From contig JBOGHK010000031.1 of assembly GCA_050744325.1 (NCBI GenBank), positions 51,537 through 115,536 on the forward strand: DNA of 64,000 bases, written 5' to 3'. A program made the translations under genes and the position numbers. The notes beneath the pieces were generated by a model, which saw nothing but the letters and a program-made list of their open reading frames with translations, had not been told where the DNA came from and did not search any database. How positions within the stretch are numbered: position 1 is the stretch's first letter; every line of letters starts with the position of its first letter. This stretch comes from DASXTK01 sp050744325 (GTDB taxonomy: Bacteria; Actinomycetota; Acidimicrobiia; Acidimicrobiales; VFJN01). Shown one piece after another: positions 16,886 through 25,532 of the stretch.

Positions 16886-17326
16886 ATGACTCGACCCGGA
16901 GACTTCATGGATCCCGAGAACCTGGTCTGGTACTTCGACGAGGACACCTTCGAGGAGACCGATCGTCCCGGATTTCGCCGCCGGATCATCACCGGCGACC
17001 GGATGCAGCTCTGCTTCTGGCGCATCAAGGGAGGTGCCGAGGGTTCGGTGCTCCATCACCACCCGGAGCACGAGCAATTGGGGGTGGTGGTGAAGGGCCG
17101 GCTCGAGCTGCGCATCGGCGATCCCGAGACCGCACCCCGTTCCTCGCTCGGCCCCGGCGAGCTGTACATCGCGCCGGCCGGGGTGTGGCACGGCGACAGC
17201 CGCTTCTTCGGCGACGACGAGCTCGACGAATGCTGGATCCTCGACGTGTTCGTGCCGCCCCGCGAGGACTGGGGCACCAGCGAGGAAGCCGGCAAGCTGG
17301 CCTACGGAGAGAGCGACGAGCCATGA
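16886..17326 (+). CDS. Cupin-domain protein
   Basis: 146 residues. A single cupin barrel is shown by LHHHPEHEQLGVVVKG (56-71; His 57-59 and Glu 63 as metal ligands), the second motif GPGELYIAPAGVWHG and the closing strand CWILDVFVPPREDW. Starts 12 nt after the regulator stop and ends in ATGA shared with hyuA, so it is firmly inside the operon. Small cupins in such operons act as dioxygenases, isomerases or substrate-binding proteins; no specific function can be given. Confidence 0.85.
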   Translation: MTRPGDFMDPENLVWYFDEDTFEETDRPGFRRRIITGDRMQLCFWRIKGGAEGSVLHHHPEHEQLGVVVKGRLELRIGDPETAPRSSLGPGELYIAPAGVWHGDSRFFGDDELDECWILDVFVPPREDWGTSEEAGKLAYGESDEP

Positions 17327-19587
17327 CCGCACCGCTGGGGCAGGCAGTGGAGGGACAGGCCGGCCGGGGCAGCCACGACTGGCGCCTGGCGGTCGACATT
17401 GGCGGCACCTTCACCGACCTGGTCCTGCTCGACCGGGTGAGCGGCCAGGTGGCGGTCGACAAGGTGCTCACCACCCCGGCGGCACCGCTGGAGGGAGTGC
17501 AGGCCGGCGTGGTCTCGCTGCTGGCGCGGGCCGGTGTCGAGCCCACCGAGATCGTCGCTCCGATCGTGCACGCGACGACTCTGATCACCAACGCCCTCAT
17601 CGAGAACAAGACGGCTCGCACGGCGCTGGTCACGACCTCGGGCTTCGGCGACACACTCGAGATCCGCACCGAGCATCGCTACGACATGTACGACCTGCAG
17701 ATCGAGTTCCCGGCGCCGCCGGTGCCCCGCCACCTGGTCTTCGAGCTGGACGAGCGCACCCTCGCCACGGGTGAGGTCCGGGATCGGCCCAGCGACGCCG
17801 CCCTCGACCAGCTCGCGGCACGCCTGGGCGAGTCGCATGTCGTGGCGGTGGCCGTGGCGCTGCTGCACTCCTACGCCAATCCGGCCAACGAGCGCCTGGT
17901 CGCCGCCCGGCTTGCCGATCGCCTGGGCGACGGTGTCGCCATATGTACCTCTTCCGAGGTGGCGCCGCAGATCCGCGAGTACCCCCGGCTGGTGACGACC
18001 GCCTGCAACGCCGCCACCATGCCGGTGCTCGGGCCGTACCTCGCGGCGCTGACCACGTGGCTCGAAGCCACCGGCTTCGGCGGCGAGGTGCTGATGATGC
18101 TGTCCAACGGCGGTGTCGTGTCCGCCGCCGACGCGACGCGCACCCCGATACGCCTGGTCGAGTCCGGTCCCGCGGCCGGGGCGCTCGCCGGGTCGTGGTA
18201 CGCCGAGCGGCTACGCGAGCCGCGCCTGTTGTGCTTCGACATGGGGGGCACGACGGCGAAGTCGTGCCTGATCGAGGGCACCGAGCCCGAGCTCACGAAC
18301 ACGTTCGAGGTCGCGCGGGTCTACCGGTTCAAGAAGGGCTCGGGCTTCCCGATGACCGTGCCGTCGGTCGACCTGGTCGAGATCGGAGCCGGCGGTGGCT
18401 CGATCGCCCGGGTCGACGACATGGGCCTGCTCAAGGTCGGGCCGGATTCCGCCGGCGCCGAGCCGGGCCCCGCCTGCTACGGGCGGGGCGGCACCTCGCC
18501 CACGGTCACCGACGCGGACCTGCTGCTCGGGTTCCTCGACGCCGACAACTTCCTCGGCGGCGACCTGCCACTCGACCGGCGGGCTGCCGAGGACGCCATC
18601 GGCAAGCTGGCCCGCGACCTGGGCCTCTCGATCACCGACACGGCGGCCGGCATCCACGAGCTGGTCAACCACACGATGGCGGCAGCGGCGCGGATGCACG
18701 CCGTCGAGCGGGGCACCGACCTGCGCGGTGTGCCGGTGATCGCCTTCGGCGGTGCCGGCCCGGTCCACGCCTGCGGGGTGGCCGAGCTGCTGGAGGCCGA
18801 CCGGGTGGTCTTCCCGGTCAACGCCTCGGTGCTGTCCGCCTTCGGGACGCTGGTGTCGCCGGTGCGGATCGACCTGGCCCGGTCGCTGCCCCGTGGCGCG
18901 ACCGACGATCCGGCGGCCCGCGAGCTTCTGCTCGCCGACCTGCGGGCCGAGGGAGGCCGGGTGCTCGAAGGTGCCGGTGTCGCCGGGGAGGACGTGTCCT
19001 TCCGCCTCGGGGTCGACGCACGCTACGTCGGCCAGGGCAACGAGGTGACCGTGTGGTTGGACGCCGACGGCGACCCCGGCGACGACGACGCCCTGGTGCG
19101 GGCATTCACTGCCGAGTACCAGCGGATCTACGGCCTCGCGATCCCTGACGTGCCCGTCGAGGTGGTCACCTGGCGAGTCAGCGCGGTTGCCGCGGCAGCC
19201 GAGCTCACTCATTCTTTGACCGCAGTTGGTGGCTCACCAACCGTTTCCGGTCAAAGAGTCGCCGGGGATCGGCACCACCCGCGCCGGCCGGCACGGTTCA
19301 GCCGTGACTCCGACGCCGTGGAGGTGCCCGTGGTCCCGCGCCGCGACCTGCGGCCCGGCGACCGGCTGGCGGGACCGGCGCTGGTCGAGGAGCGTGAGAC
19401 CACGGCGGTGCTGCGGCCCGGCTGGGACGCCACGGTCCTCCCGGACGGCGCGATCGTCGCCGTCGATGCCCACAGAGCCACGGCCGCCGCCACGACGGCC
19501 GACGCCGAAGCTGTTGCTGATGCCAACGGGGCCACGACGGCCGCCGCCACGACGGCCGACGCCACCGGAGCTGGGAGCGCCACGTGA
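17323..19587 (+). CDS. hyuA: Hydantoinase/oxoprolinase subunit A
   Basis: 754 residues from the ATG at 17323 (ATGA overlap with the cupin). Family marks: the ATP-binding DIGGTFTDLVLLD (25-37), NALIENKTA, the second phosphate loop FDMGGTTAKS (about 305-314) and the hyuA core GPACYGRGG and IAFGGAGPVHACGVAELL. With subunit B it catalyses ATP-dependent ring opening (N-methylhydantoin, 5-oxoproline) or carboxylation (acetone/acetophenone type). The linker before the last domain (about 630-665) is unusual and encodes a nested palindrome at 19213-19257. The last 45 residues are an Ala/Thr repeat tail (TTADAEAVADANGATT). Which chemistry applies here cannot be told from sequence. Confidence 0.9.
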   Translation: MTAPLGQAVEGQAGRGSHDWRLAVDIGGTFTDLVLLDRVSGQVAVDKVLTTPAAPLEGVQAGVVSLLARAGVEPTEIVAPIVHATTLITNALIENKTARTALVTTSGFGDTLEIRTEHRYDMYDLQIEFPAPPVPRHLVFELDERTLATGEVRDRPSDAALDQLAARLGESHVVAVAVALLHSYANPANERLVAARLADRLGDGVAICTSSEVAPQIREYPRLVTTACNAATMPVLGPYLAALTTWLEATGFGGEVLMMLSNGGVVSAADATRTPIRLVESGPAAGALAGSWYAERLREPRLLCFDMGGTTAKSCLIEGTEPELTNTFEVARVYRFKKGSGFPMTVPSVDLVEIGAGGGSIARVDDMGLLKVGPDSAGAEPGPACYGRGGTSPTVTDADLLLGFLDADNFLGGDLPLDRRAAEDAIGKLARDLGLSITDTAAGIHELVNHTMAAAARMHAVERGTDLRGVPVIAFGGAGPVHACGVAELLEADRVVFPVNASVLSAFGTLVSPVRIDLARSLPRGATDDPAARELLLADLRAEGGRVLEGAGVAGEDVSFRLGVDARYVGQGNEVTVWLDADGDPGDDDALVRAFTAEYQRIYGLAIPDVPVEVVTWRVSAVAAAAELTHSLTAVGGSPTVSGQRVAGDRHHPRRPARFSRDSDAVEVPVVPRRDLRPGDRLAGPALVEERETTAVLRPGWDATVLPDGAIVAVDAHRATAAATTADAEAVADANGATTAAATTADATGAGSAT
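19213..19257. repeat. Nested perfect palindrome inside hyuA
   Basis: Outer arms TCTTTGACCG (19213-19222) and CGGTCAAAGA (19248-19257), inner arms GTTGGTG (19225-19231) and CACCAAC (19235-19241), loop GCT. The 45 bp equal 15 codons and sit in the variable linker of HyuA. It is locally AT-richer than the gene around it. Confidence 0.7.
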
Positions 19588-21239
19588 GCACGACGACTTC
19601 GTCCAACCCGACCAGCACCGACGGTGCCGGCCTGGTGACCACAGGGCCCGCCGCCAGCCCCGCATTCGACCCGATCCAGCTCGAGGTGCTCTGGGCCAGC
19701 CTCGTGGCGACGGTCAACGAGCAGGCCCGCAGCCTCCAGCGCACCGCGTTCAGCCCGATCGTGCGCGAGGCCGGCGACCTGGCGAACGCGCTGTTCGACA
19801 CCCGGGGGCGGATGGTGGCCCAGGCGGTCACCGGGACTCCTGGCCACATCAACTCACTGGCCGCTTCGGCGCCGGCGATCCTCGCCGAGCACCCGCCCGA
19901 ATCGCTGCGACCCGGCGACGTGCTGATCACCAACGACCCGTACAAGACTGCCGGCCAGCTGCTGGACGTCACGGTCCTCTCGCCGGTGTTCCGGGGCGGC
20001 CGGGTGGTGGCGTTCGTGGGGTCGACCATCCACCACACCGACGTCGGCGGCTACGGCATCGGTGCGGGCGGCCGTGACGTGTTCGAGGAGGGGCTGTGGA
20101 TCCCGATCTCGAAGCTGATGGTCGAGGGTGAGCGCAACCCGGACGTGTGGCGCTTCATCCTCAGCAACGTGCGCCAGCCCGACCACATGGCCGGCGACCT
20201 GCACGCCCAGATCGCGTCGGGCGAGGTCGGGGCGCAGCGGCTCAACTCCCTGTGCGACGAGCACGGGTTGGACGACATCGAGGCCTTGTCGGACGAGGTC
20301 GTCGAGCGCTCGGAGGCCGCCACGCGGCGGGCGATCCGTGCGCTGCCGGCGGGCACGTATCGGGCGTCGTCGGTGCTCGACCTGGCCGACGGCTCCGAGA
20401 TCGAGATCGTGGTGGCCATCACTGTCGACCCGGCCGCTGGCAGCATCGTCGTCGACTACGAGGGCACGTCCGAGGCGAGCCCGTGGGGCATCAACGTGGC
20501 GCGCAACTACACGCACGCCTACACGACCTTCACGATTCGCAGCGTCCTCAATCCGGAAGTCCCCAACAACCATGGCAGCCTGGCGCCGATCTCGATCAAG
20601 GCGCCGGAAGGATCGATCGTCCACGCCGTGTCGCCGATGCCGGGGACGGCCCGGCACGTCGTCGGGATGTTCCTCCCGATGCCGCTGCTCAAGGCCCTCG
20701 CCCAGGTGGTGCCCGACGCCGTGATCGCCGAGGGCGCCGGCGCGGTGTGGACCATGCAGGTCAGCGGCTCGCACACCGACGGGTCGCCGTTCATCACTGC
20801 GATGTTCACCTACGCCGGCGGTGTGGGGGCGCGGGCGGGCAAGCCGGGGCTGTCGGCCACCAGCTTCCCGACCGGGGTGTCCGCGGTCCCCGTCGAGGTG
20901 GTGGAGGCCTCCGCCCCGATCAGGTTCCTCCGCAAGGCTTTGCGGCCCGGCTCCGGAGGGTCCGGCGCCAACCCTGGCGGGTTGGGGCAGATCGTGGAGT
21001 TCACCGTCGACACCGAGCGGCCGTGGATGCTCAACGCGGTGTCGAGTCGACTGGCCCAGGGTCCGGACGGGCTGTTCGGCGGCGCCGCGGGTGCCAGTGG
21101 GCGGTTCATGGTCGACGGTCGGCCGGTCACGACCCAATCCCGCTTGACGCTCCAGCCGGGCAACGTGGTTCGCCTGGAGCTCCCTGGCGGAGGCGGCTAT
21201 GGCGACCCCGACCAGACGGGGGCCGGGGGACGGCCGTGA
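19584..21239 (+). CDS. hyuB: Hydantoinase/oxoprolinase subunit B
   Basis: 551 residues, normal for HyuB. The GTG at 19584 overlaps the hyuA stop. Typical segments are DPIQLEVLWASLVATVNEQA, SPIVREAGDLANALFDTRG, GDVLITNDPYKTAGQ with the metal-site region STIHHTDVGG, NVARNYTHAYTTF and the glycine-rich end LELPGGGGYGDP. It forms the catalytic complex with HyuA in the cytoplasm. It is followed by the ligase gene with a GTGA overlap. Confidence 0.92.
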   Translation: MSTTTSSNPTSTDGAGLVTTGPAASPAFDPIQLEVLWASLVATVNEQARSLQRTAFSPIVREAGDLANALFDTRGRMVAQAVTGTPGHINSLAASAPAILAEHPPESLRPGDVLITNDPYKTAGQLLDVTVLSPVFRGGRVVAFVGSTIHHTDVGGYGIGAGGRDVFEEGLWIPISKLMVEGERNPDVWRFILSNVRQPDHMAGDLHAQIASGEVGAQRLNSLCDEHGLDDIEALSDEVVERSEAATRRAIRALPAGTYRASSVLDLADGSEIEIVVAITVDPAAGSIVVDYEGTSEASPWGINVARNYTHAYTTFTIRSVLNPEVPNNHGSLAPISIKAPEGSIVHAVSPMPGTARHVVGMFLPMPLLKALAQVVPDAVIAEGAGAVWTMQVSGSHTDGSPFITAMFTYAGGVGARAGKPGLSATSFPTGVSAVPVEVVEASAPIRFLRKALRPGSGGSGANPGGLGQIVEFTVDTERPWMLNAVSSRLAQGPDGLFGGAAGASGRFMVDGRPVTTQSRLTLQPGNVVRLELPGGGGYGDPDQTGAGGRP

Positions 21240-22948
21240 GCGTCGAGCGGGCGACGTTCGCCGGGCGGTGGGCCGAGGCGGTCGCCGCTCGGGGGTCGGA
21301 CCCGTTCCTCCTGTTCCTGGGCGCCGACGGCCGGACGACCGAGTGGACCTACGCCGAGTTCGACCACCTGGTGGACCGAGTCAGCGGCCGGCTGGTCGCG
21401 AGTGGGGTTGGCCACGGTTCGGCAGTGCACCTGGCCCTACGGAGCTCGCCGGCCTTCGTGGCGACCTGGCTCGCCGTGACTCGCCTCGGCGCGTGGATGG
21501 TGCCGTCCGACCCCGAGGCCACGTCCGCCGAGCTCGCCGAGCACCTCCGCCGCACCCGTCCGGTCGTCGGCGTGTACGGCGCCGAGCGCGCCGAGACCTA
21601 CCGAGCGGCGGTTGCCCAGGCCGGCGCCGATGCCGCCGACAGCGTTCCGCTCACGGCGATCGCCGTCGACGAGGACGACCCGGGCCCCGCTGACCTGCTC
21701 GGCGACCCATCCCGCTCCGGTTCTGTGTCCTGGACATCGCCCGACAGCGAGACATCCAGCACACAGAACGGGGAACCCCAGCCCCGCCCGCACGATCGGC
21801 TGGCGGTGATGTTCACCTCCGGGACGACCTCGGCACCCAAAGGTGTCGAGCTGACCCAGGCCAACTACGCCTACGCCGGCGACGTCATGGCCGCGGCGGC
21901 CGCGCTGCGTCCCGATGACCGCCAGCTGGTGGTGCTGCCGCTGTTCCACGCCAACGCGCAGTACTACTCGTTCGCCTCGGCGATCTCCGTGGGGGCCTCG
22001 GTCGCCCTGGTGCACCGGTTCTCGGCTTCGGGCTTCCTCGTCCAGGCCAGCGTGCTGCAGGCGACCTGCGCGTCGCTGTTCGCGGCGCCGATCCGCATGG
22101 TCCTGGCCAGCGGCGCCACCCCGGTCGAGGGCACCCGGTTGCGGCACTGCTGGTACGCGCAGAACCTGACCCGCGACCAGTACGACCAGTTCGCGGGGTT
22201 GGTCGGATGCCGCCCCCGCCAGCTCTACGGGATGACCGAGACGCTGCCGGCCGTGGTCACCGACCGGCCGCTCGATCCTCGCCCCGACGCCATGGGATAC
22301 CCGACGCTGGGCTGCGAGGTCCGGGTGGTCGACGGCGAGCTGCACGTGCGCGGCGTGCCCGGCGAGACCCTGTTCGCCGGCTACCTCGACGACCCGGATA
22401 CCACCAAGGCCTCGATCGAGACGCTCGCCGACGGGTCGATGTGGTTCACCACCGGCGACCGGGCCCGGGTCGACCACGACGGCCGGCTGGTCTTCGCCGG
22501 GCGCCGCTCGGACGTGCTCAAGGTCGCGGGCGAGAACGTCTCGACCGTCGAGGTGGAAGCGGTGCTCTCGGAACACCCTGCCGTGCTCGAGGCGGCCGTC
22601 GTCGGCCGGCCCGACCCGGTGCGCGACGAGGTACCGGTGGCGTTCGTGGTGTTGACCAGTCGATACCGATTCGGGCCTGGGCGTGAGGGCTCCGGGCTGG
22701 AATCCCTATCGACCGGTGCCGCCGGCCATGGTGACACGGTCTCGTCCGGCGCGGCGGCCGGACGTGAGCAGGCCATGGCTGGCGGCACCGTCCCCACCGC
22801 CACCGATGTCGCCGCCGAGCTGCTCACCTTCACGGCCGAGCGCCTGGCCAAGGCCAAGCGTCCGCGAGAGGTCCACATCGTCGACGAGCTGCCGCGCACC
22901 AGCGTCGGCAAGATCCGCAAGTTCCTGCTCCCTGGAGGCGACCCATGA
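21236..22948 (+). CDS. AMP-dependent acyl-CoA synthetase/ligase
   Basis: 570 residues of the ANL superfamily, nearest in style to crotonobetaine/carnitine-CoA ligases. The phosphate loop MFTSGTTSAPKG is at 191-202, QLYGMTE follows, the hinge GDRARVDHDGRLVFAGR lies near 407-423 and the C-terminal lysine is in SVGKIRKF near 557. It should activate a carboxylate as an adenylate and then a CoA thioester. Two segments look inserted: about residues 160-180 (coded by the palindromic element at 21720-21769) and a Gly/Ser-rich stretch of about 50 residues before AAELLTF (from 22659). Both keep the frame and fall in surface regions. It overlaps both neighbours by 4 nt. Confidence 0.9.
   Translation: MSVERATFAGRWAEAVAARGSDPFLLFLGADGRTTEWTYAEFDHLVDRVSGRLVASGVGHGSAVHLALRSSPAFVATWLAVTRLGAWMVPSDPEATSAELAEHLRRTRPVVGVYGAERAETYRAAVAQAGADAADSVPLTAIAVDEDDPGPADLLGDPSRSGSVSWTSPDSETSSTQNGEPQPRPHDRLAVMFTSGTTSAPKGVELTQANYAYAGDVMAAAAALRPDDRQLVVLPLFHANAQYYSFASAISVGASVALVHRFSASGFLVQASVLQATCASLFAAPIRMVLASGATPVEGTRLRHCWYAQNLTRDQYDQFAGLVGCRPRQLYGMTETLPAVVTDRPLDPRPDAMGYPTLGCEVRVVDGELHVRGVPGETLFAGYLDDPDTTKASIETLADGSMWFTTGDRARVDHDGRLVFAGRRSDVLKVAGENVSTVEVEAVLSEHPAVLEAAVVGRPDPVRDEVPVAFVVLTSRYRFGPGREGSGLESLSTGAAGHGDTVSSGAAAGREQAMAGGTVPTATDVAAELLTFTAERLAKAKRPREVHIVDELPRTSVGKIRKFLLPGGDP
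21720..21769. repeat. 50-bp palindromic element read through in frame in the ligase gene
   Basis: Starts GTTCTGTGTCCTGGA, ends TCCAGCACACAGAAC: 9 + 5 paired bases with one mismatch, and an inner TCGC/GCGA stem. It matches the reverse strand of 24173-24222 at about 41 of 50 positions, so the two are copies of one element in opposite orientation. Translated part: SVSWTSPDSETSSTQN. Confidence 0.75.
22659..22713. repeat. Imperfect palindrome in the ligase C-terminal insert
   Basis: GTCGATA.. pairs with ..TATCGAC and GATTC with GAATC, separated by two mismatches, across about 55 bp. It lies at the start of the extra Gly/Ser-rich segment between the two ligase subdomains. It is not obviously the same family as the GTTCTGTG elements. 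Confidence 0.4.
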
Positions 22949-24126
22949 CCGACGTGTTCGACTCCGCCTTCCTGACATCGCTCGAATCTTCGATCGTGCC
23001 GACCGCCAGCGCACGGGCACTCCCGCCGGCGTGCTACTCCGATCCGGCGTGGTTCGAGTTCGAGAAGGCGACGATCTTCGAGTCCGAGTGGTTGTGCGTC
23101 GGCCGTGTCGACCGCATCCCCGAGCCGGGCGACTACTTCACGGTGACCCTGCTGGACGAGCCGCTGATCGTGGTGCGCAGCAAGGACGACGTGGTGCGGG
23201 TGCTGTCGGCGGTCTGCCGGCACCGGGCGATGACCGTCGCCGAGGGCACCGGCAACTGCACCACGTTCACCTGCCCCTACCACCACTGGGTGTACGGCAA
23301 CGACGGGCGGCTGCTCGGCGCCCCGGCCATGCACCGCACCGAGGAGTTCGACAAGGCCGGCTTCGGCCTCCCATCGCTGCCGGTCGAGCTGTGGCAGGGC
23401 TTCGTGTTCACGACGTTCTCGGCCAACCCACCACCGCCTCCGTCCGAGCAGTTCGCGAAGGTCGAGCCGTACGCGCGGAACTTCGACCTGGCCAACTGTG
23501 TCAGCCCGACCGTCCAGACCTTCCCGGCAATGCCCTGGAACTGGAAGGTGATGTTCGAGAACTTCAACGACGGCTACCACGCCAACAAGCTTCATCAGGG
23601 CATCCACGACTTCTGTCCCAGCGACAACGCCGAGTTCACCGACTGGGACGATGTCGACGGCGCGATCGTGCGCACCAACCGCTTCGTCCACATCGACGGC
23701 GGCTTCAACCCGATGCAGAAGGCGCTGCTGCCGTTGTTCCCGTCGATCTCGGAGGAGGAGCGCTGGCGGGTCACGTTCGCCCTCCTCCCGCCCAACCTGA
23801 TGATTGGCCTGGCCCCCGACCAGGTGTTCTACTTCCGCCTGGACCCGACGTCGGTCGGCACCATCGATCTGGACGTGGGCTACGTGGTAGACGCCAAGGC
23901 GTTGGAGCACCCGCTGTTCGACCTGCTCTTCGCGCAATCGGAGATGGGTGTCCGGGTGATCGTCGAGCAGGACATCGACGCCACGACCCGGGTTCAGCAG
24001 GGCTTGCGCTCGCGGTTCGCTCCCCGGGGCCGCTACTCCTGGCAGGAGGAAGCCCAGCGCCAGATGAACCGCTGGCTGGTCCGCCGCTACCGCGACCACT
24101 GGGACCGCCGCCCCGCACCCCGATGA
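22945..24126 (+). CDS. Rieske-type aromatic ring-hydroxylating oxygenase, alpha subunit
   Basis: 393 residues. The Rieske [2Fe-2S] ligands are C91-x-H93 and C110-x2-H113 (CRHR... and CPYHHW). The mononuclear iron site is in ENFNDGYHANKLH (about 204-216). The C-terminal catalytic domain ends in RYRDHWDRR. Such enzymes hydroxylate or demethylate using electrons from a reductase; no ferredoxin or reductase gene is adjacent. The ATG overlaps the ligase stop by 4 nt. Position within the hyu/ligase operon suggests an early oxidative step on the same substrate. Confidence 0.92.
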   Translation: MTDVFDSAFLTSLESSIVPTASARALPPACYSDPAWFEFEKATIFESEWLCVGRVDRIPEPGDYFTVTLLDEPLIVVRSKDDVVRVLSAVCRHRAMTVAEGTGNCTTFTCPYHHWVYGNDGRLLGAPAMHRTEEFDKAGFGLPSLPVELWQGFVFTTFSANPPPPPSEQFAKVEPYARNFDLANCVSPTVQTFPAMPWNWKVMFENFNDGYHANKLHQGIHDFCPSDNAEFTDWDDVDGAIVRTNRFVHIDGGFNPMQKALLPLFPSISEEERWRVTFALLPPNLMIGLAPDQVFYFRLDPTSVGTIDLDVGYVVDAKALEHPLFDLLFAQSEMGVRVIVEQDIDATTRVQQGLRSRFAPRGRYSWQEEAQRQMNRWLVRRYRDHWDRRPAPR

Positions 24127-24172
24127 CGGTCACGGCACTAGCGCCAGGGCTGGCGATGCCGCCACCCGATCC

Positions 24173-24222
24173 GTTCTGTGCACTGGATGTCTCGGAATCG
24201 GTCGATGTCGAGTGCACAGAAC
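24173..24222. repeat. 50-bp palindromic element, intergenic copy
   Basis: Arms GTTCTGTGCACT (24173-24184) and AGTGCACAGAAC (24211-24222), 12 bp perfect. It lies between the Rieske stop and the RraA-like start, and is the opposite-orientation copy of the element at 21720-21769. Confidence 0.75.
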
Positions 24223-24229
24223 CGTGGGG

Positions 24230-25063
24230 ATGGCGCCCGTGAGGGAGGTCCCACCCACGACGGCTGTGGCCGACGTGCTGGCGCTGCGGGGCCGCACCGG
24301 TTGGCTGTCCCCGCCGCTGCGTCTGGTGGTGGGGGCGTCGGCGGGACCGGCCGGATCGACGAGCGGCGGCGATGACGACGACCGCCAACCCGACGCCGGG
24401 TCTCCGCCAACCCGGGTAGTGGCCGACGGTCAGTCCGGTGCGGTGCTCGGACGGGCGTGCACGGTCGAGCTGCGGCGAGGACCCGGCGGCTTCGGTCCGC
24501 TGTACCAGCTGTTGTCCGGGGACCTCACCGCCAGGGTGCTGGTCCTGGTCGCCCCGGACGACGACGTGGCTGTCTGGGGCGAGCTGCTGAGTACGGCGGC
24601 GGCTCAGGTCGGGGCGACCGGGGTGCTGGTCGCAGGTGCCGTGCGTGACGTGGCGGCGTGCCAGGCCGTGGGCGTGCCCCTGTGGGCCAGCGTCGTTCGC
24701 ACGGTGGGTCCAGCGGGTGGGATGGAGACAGCCGCGATCGGCGGCCCGGTCACCGTCGGGGCAGTCACGGTCGCGGACGGCGACCTGGTGGTGCTCGACG
24801 CCGACGGCGTCGTCGCCCTACCCGCCCGCCCTGTCACCGGAGCGGGCCCACGGACCGACGACGCTGGCAACACCGCCGCCGCGGAGCACCAGGTGGCCGC
24901 TGCCCGTGCCGACGACGCCGACGCCGACGCGATCCTGGCCGCTGCCCGTGCCTACGCAGACGCCGAGAGCCAGGTGGCCGCCGCCCTCCGGGCCGGCGTC
25001 CCCCTTCGTGAGGCCTACCGCATCAAGGCCGAAGCCGTGGCCCAGCTCGCCCGCCTCGGCTAG
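24230..25063 (+). CDS. RraA-like (HMG/CHA aldolase-type) family protein
   Basis: 277 residues from the ATG at 24230, just after the palindromic element. The core about 70-200 fits the RraA fold: AVLGRACTVEL, then GDLTARVLVLVAPDDDVAVWGELLSTAA, the diagnostic GVLVAGAVRDV, VPLWASVV and VTVGAVTVADGDLVVLDADGVVALP. Family members are 4-hydroxy-4-methyl-2-oxoglutarate/4-carboxy-4-hydroxy-2-oxoadipate aldolases, or regulators of RNase E. In this operon a lyase or decarboxylase role is the more likely. It has an extra Ala/Asp-rich helix (about 205-255) and a Pro/Asp-rich N-terminal insert. Confidence 0.75.
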   Translation: MAPVREVPPTTAVADVLALRGRTGWLSPPLRLVVGASAGPAGSTSGGDDDDRQPDAGSPPTRVVADGQSGAVLGRACTVELRRGPGGFGPLYQLLSGDLTARVLVLVAPDDDVAVWGELLSTAAAQVGATGVLVAGAVRDVAACQAVGVPLWASVVRTVGPAGGMETAAIGGPVTVGAVTVADGDLVVLDADGVVALPARPVTGAGPRTDDAGNTAAAEHQVAAARADDADADAILAAARAYADAESQVAAALRAGVPLREAYRIKAEAVAQLARLG

Positions 25064-25350
25064 CAGCGCGCCCTGGACCCCCCATGCGAACAACGAGCGA
25101 CCTCGGGAATCGTGTTCCAGAGTGCACGCATGGTCCCGTCCATGAGAAGGTCTGGGGCGTCCCCCGGGTGGTGAGTCAGGGCATCGACATCCACGACGTC
25201 GCGGGGACGGACCATCAGAGTGGCTGGGAGGTCGTGGTCGAAGTCGCCCCAGAAGCAGGTGCCGACGCCGGCCGCCACGTGGTGTGCCGGCGCGGGTAGC
25301 TGACTGGTGGCGAACGAGGCCGCAGTGGCAGAGAGCGCGGGCGTGTCCAT
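25060..25350 (-). CDS. Possible small protein or gene remnant
   Basis: A 96-residue minus-strand frame (MDTPALSATAASFATSQLPAP..., FWGDFDHDLPATLMVRPRD) in the otherwise empty 470-bp gap between the RraA-like gene and operator O2. Residue usage is protein-like in the middle, but no family is recognised and no ribosome site stands out. It shares its stop position with the end of the RraA-like gene. It could be a relic. Confidence 0.25.
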   Translation of the reverse strand: MDTPALSATAASFATSQLPAPAHHVAAGVGTCFWGDFDHDLPATLMVRPRDVVDVDALTHHPGDAPDLLMDGTMRALWNTIPEVARCSHGGSRARC

Positions 25351-25472
25351 GGCAGGCGACCGACCGTATGGACGAGGTGTTTCCTCGTCATTTCGGGATG
25401 GTGACGGTCCTGACCGTCACACCAGCGTGCCTCTGGCGCGGCCGCATCCGGTGCCGTAAGGTGACCGACCTA

Positions 25473-25491
25473 CGGTCTGATGGTCAGACCA
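25473..25491. promoter_or_regulatory. Operator O2 of the GntR regulon
   Basis: CGGTCTGATGGTCAGACCA, one outer base from the perfect 8-3-8 palindrome at 34368. It ends 41 nt before the BMP lipoprotein start, the same spacing as O1 to its gene. Confidence 0.75.
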
Positions 25492-25532
25492 AGACCAACT
25501 GATCACAGATCACGACAGCAGTGGAGGGCAAG

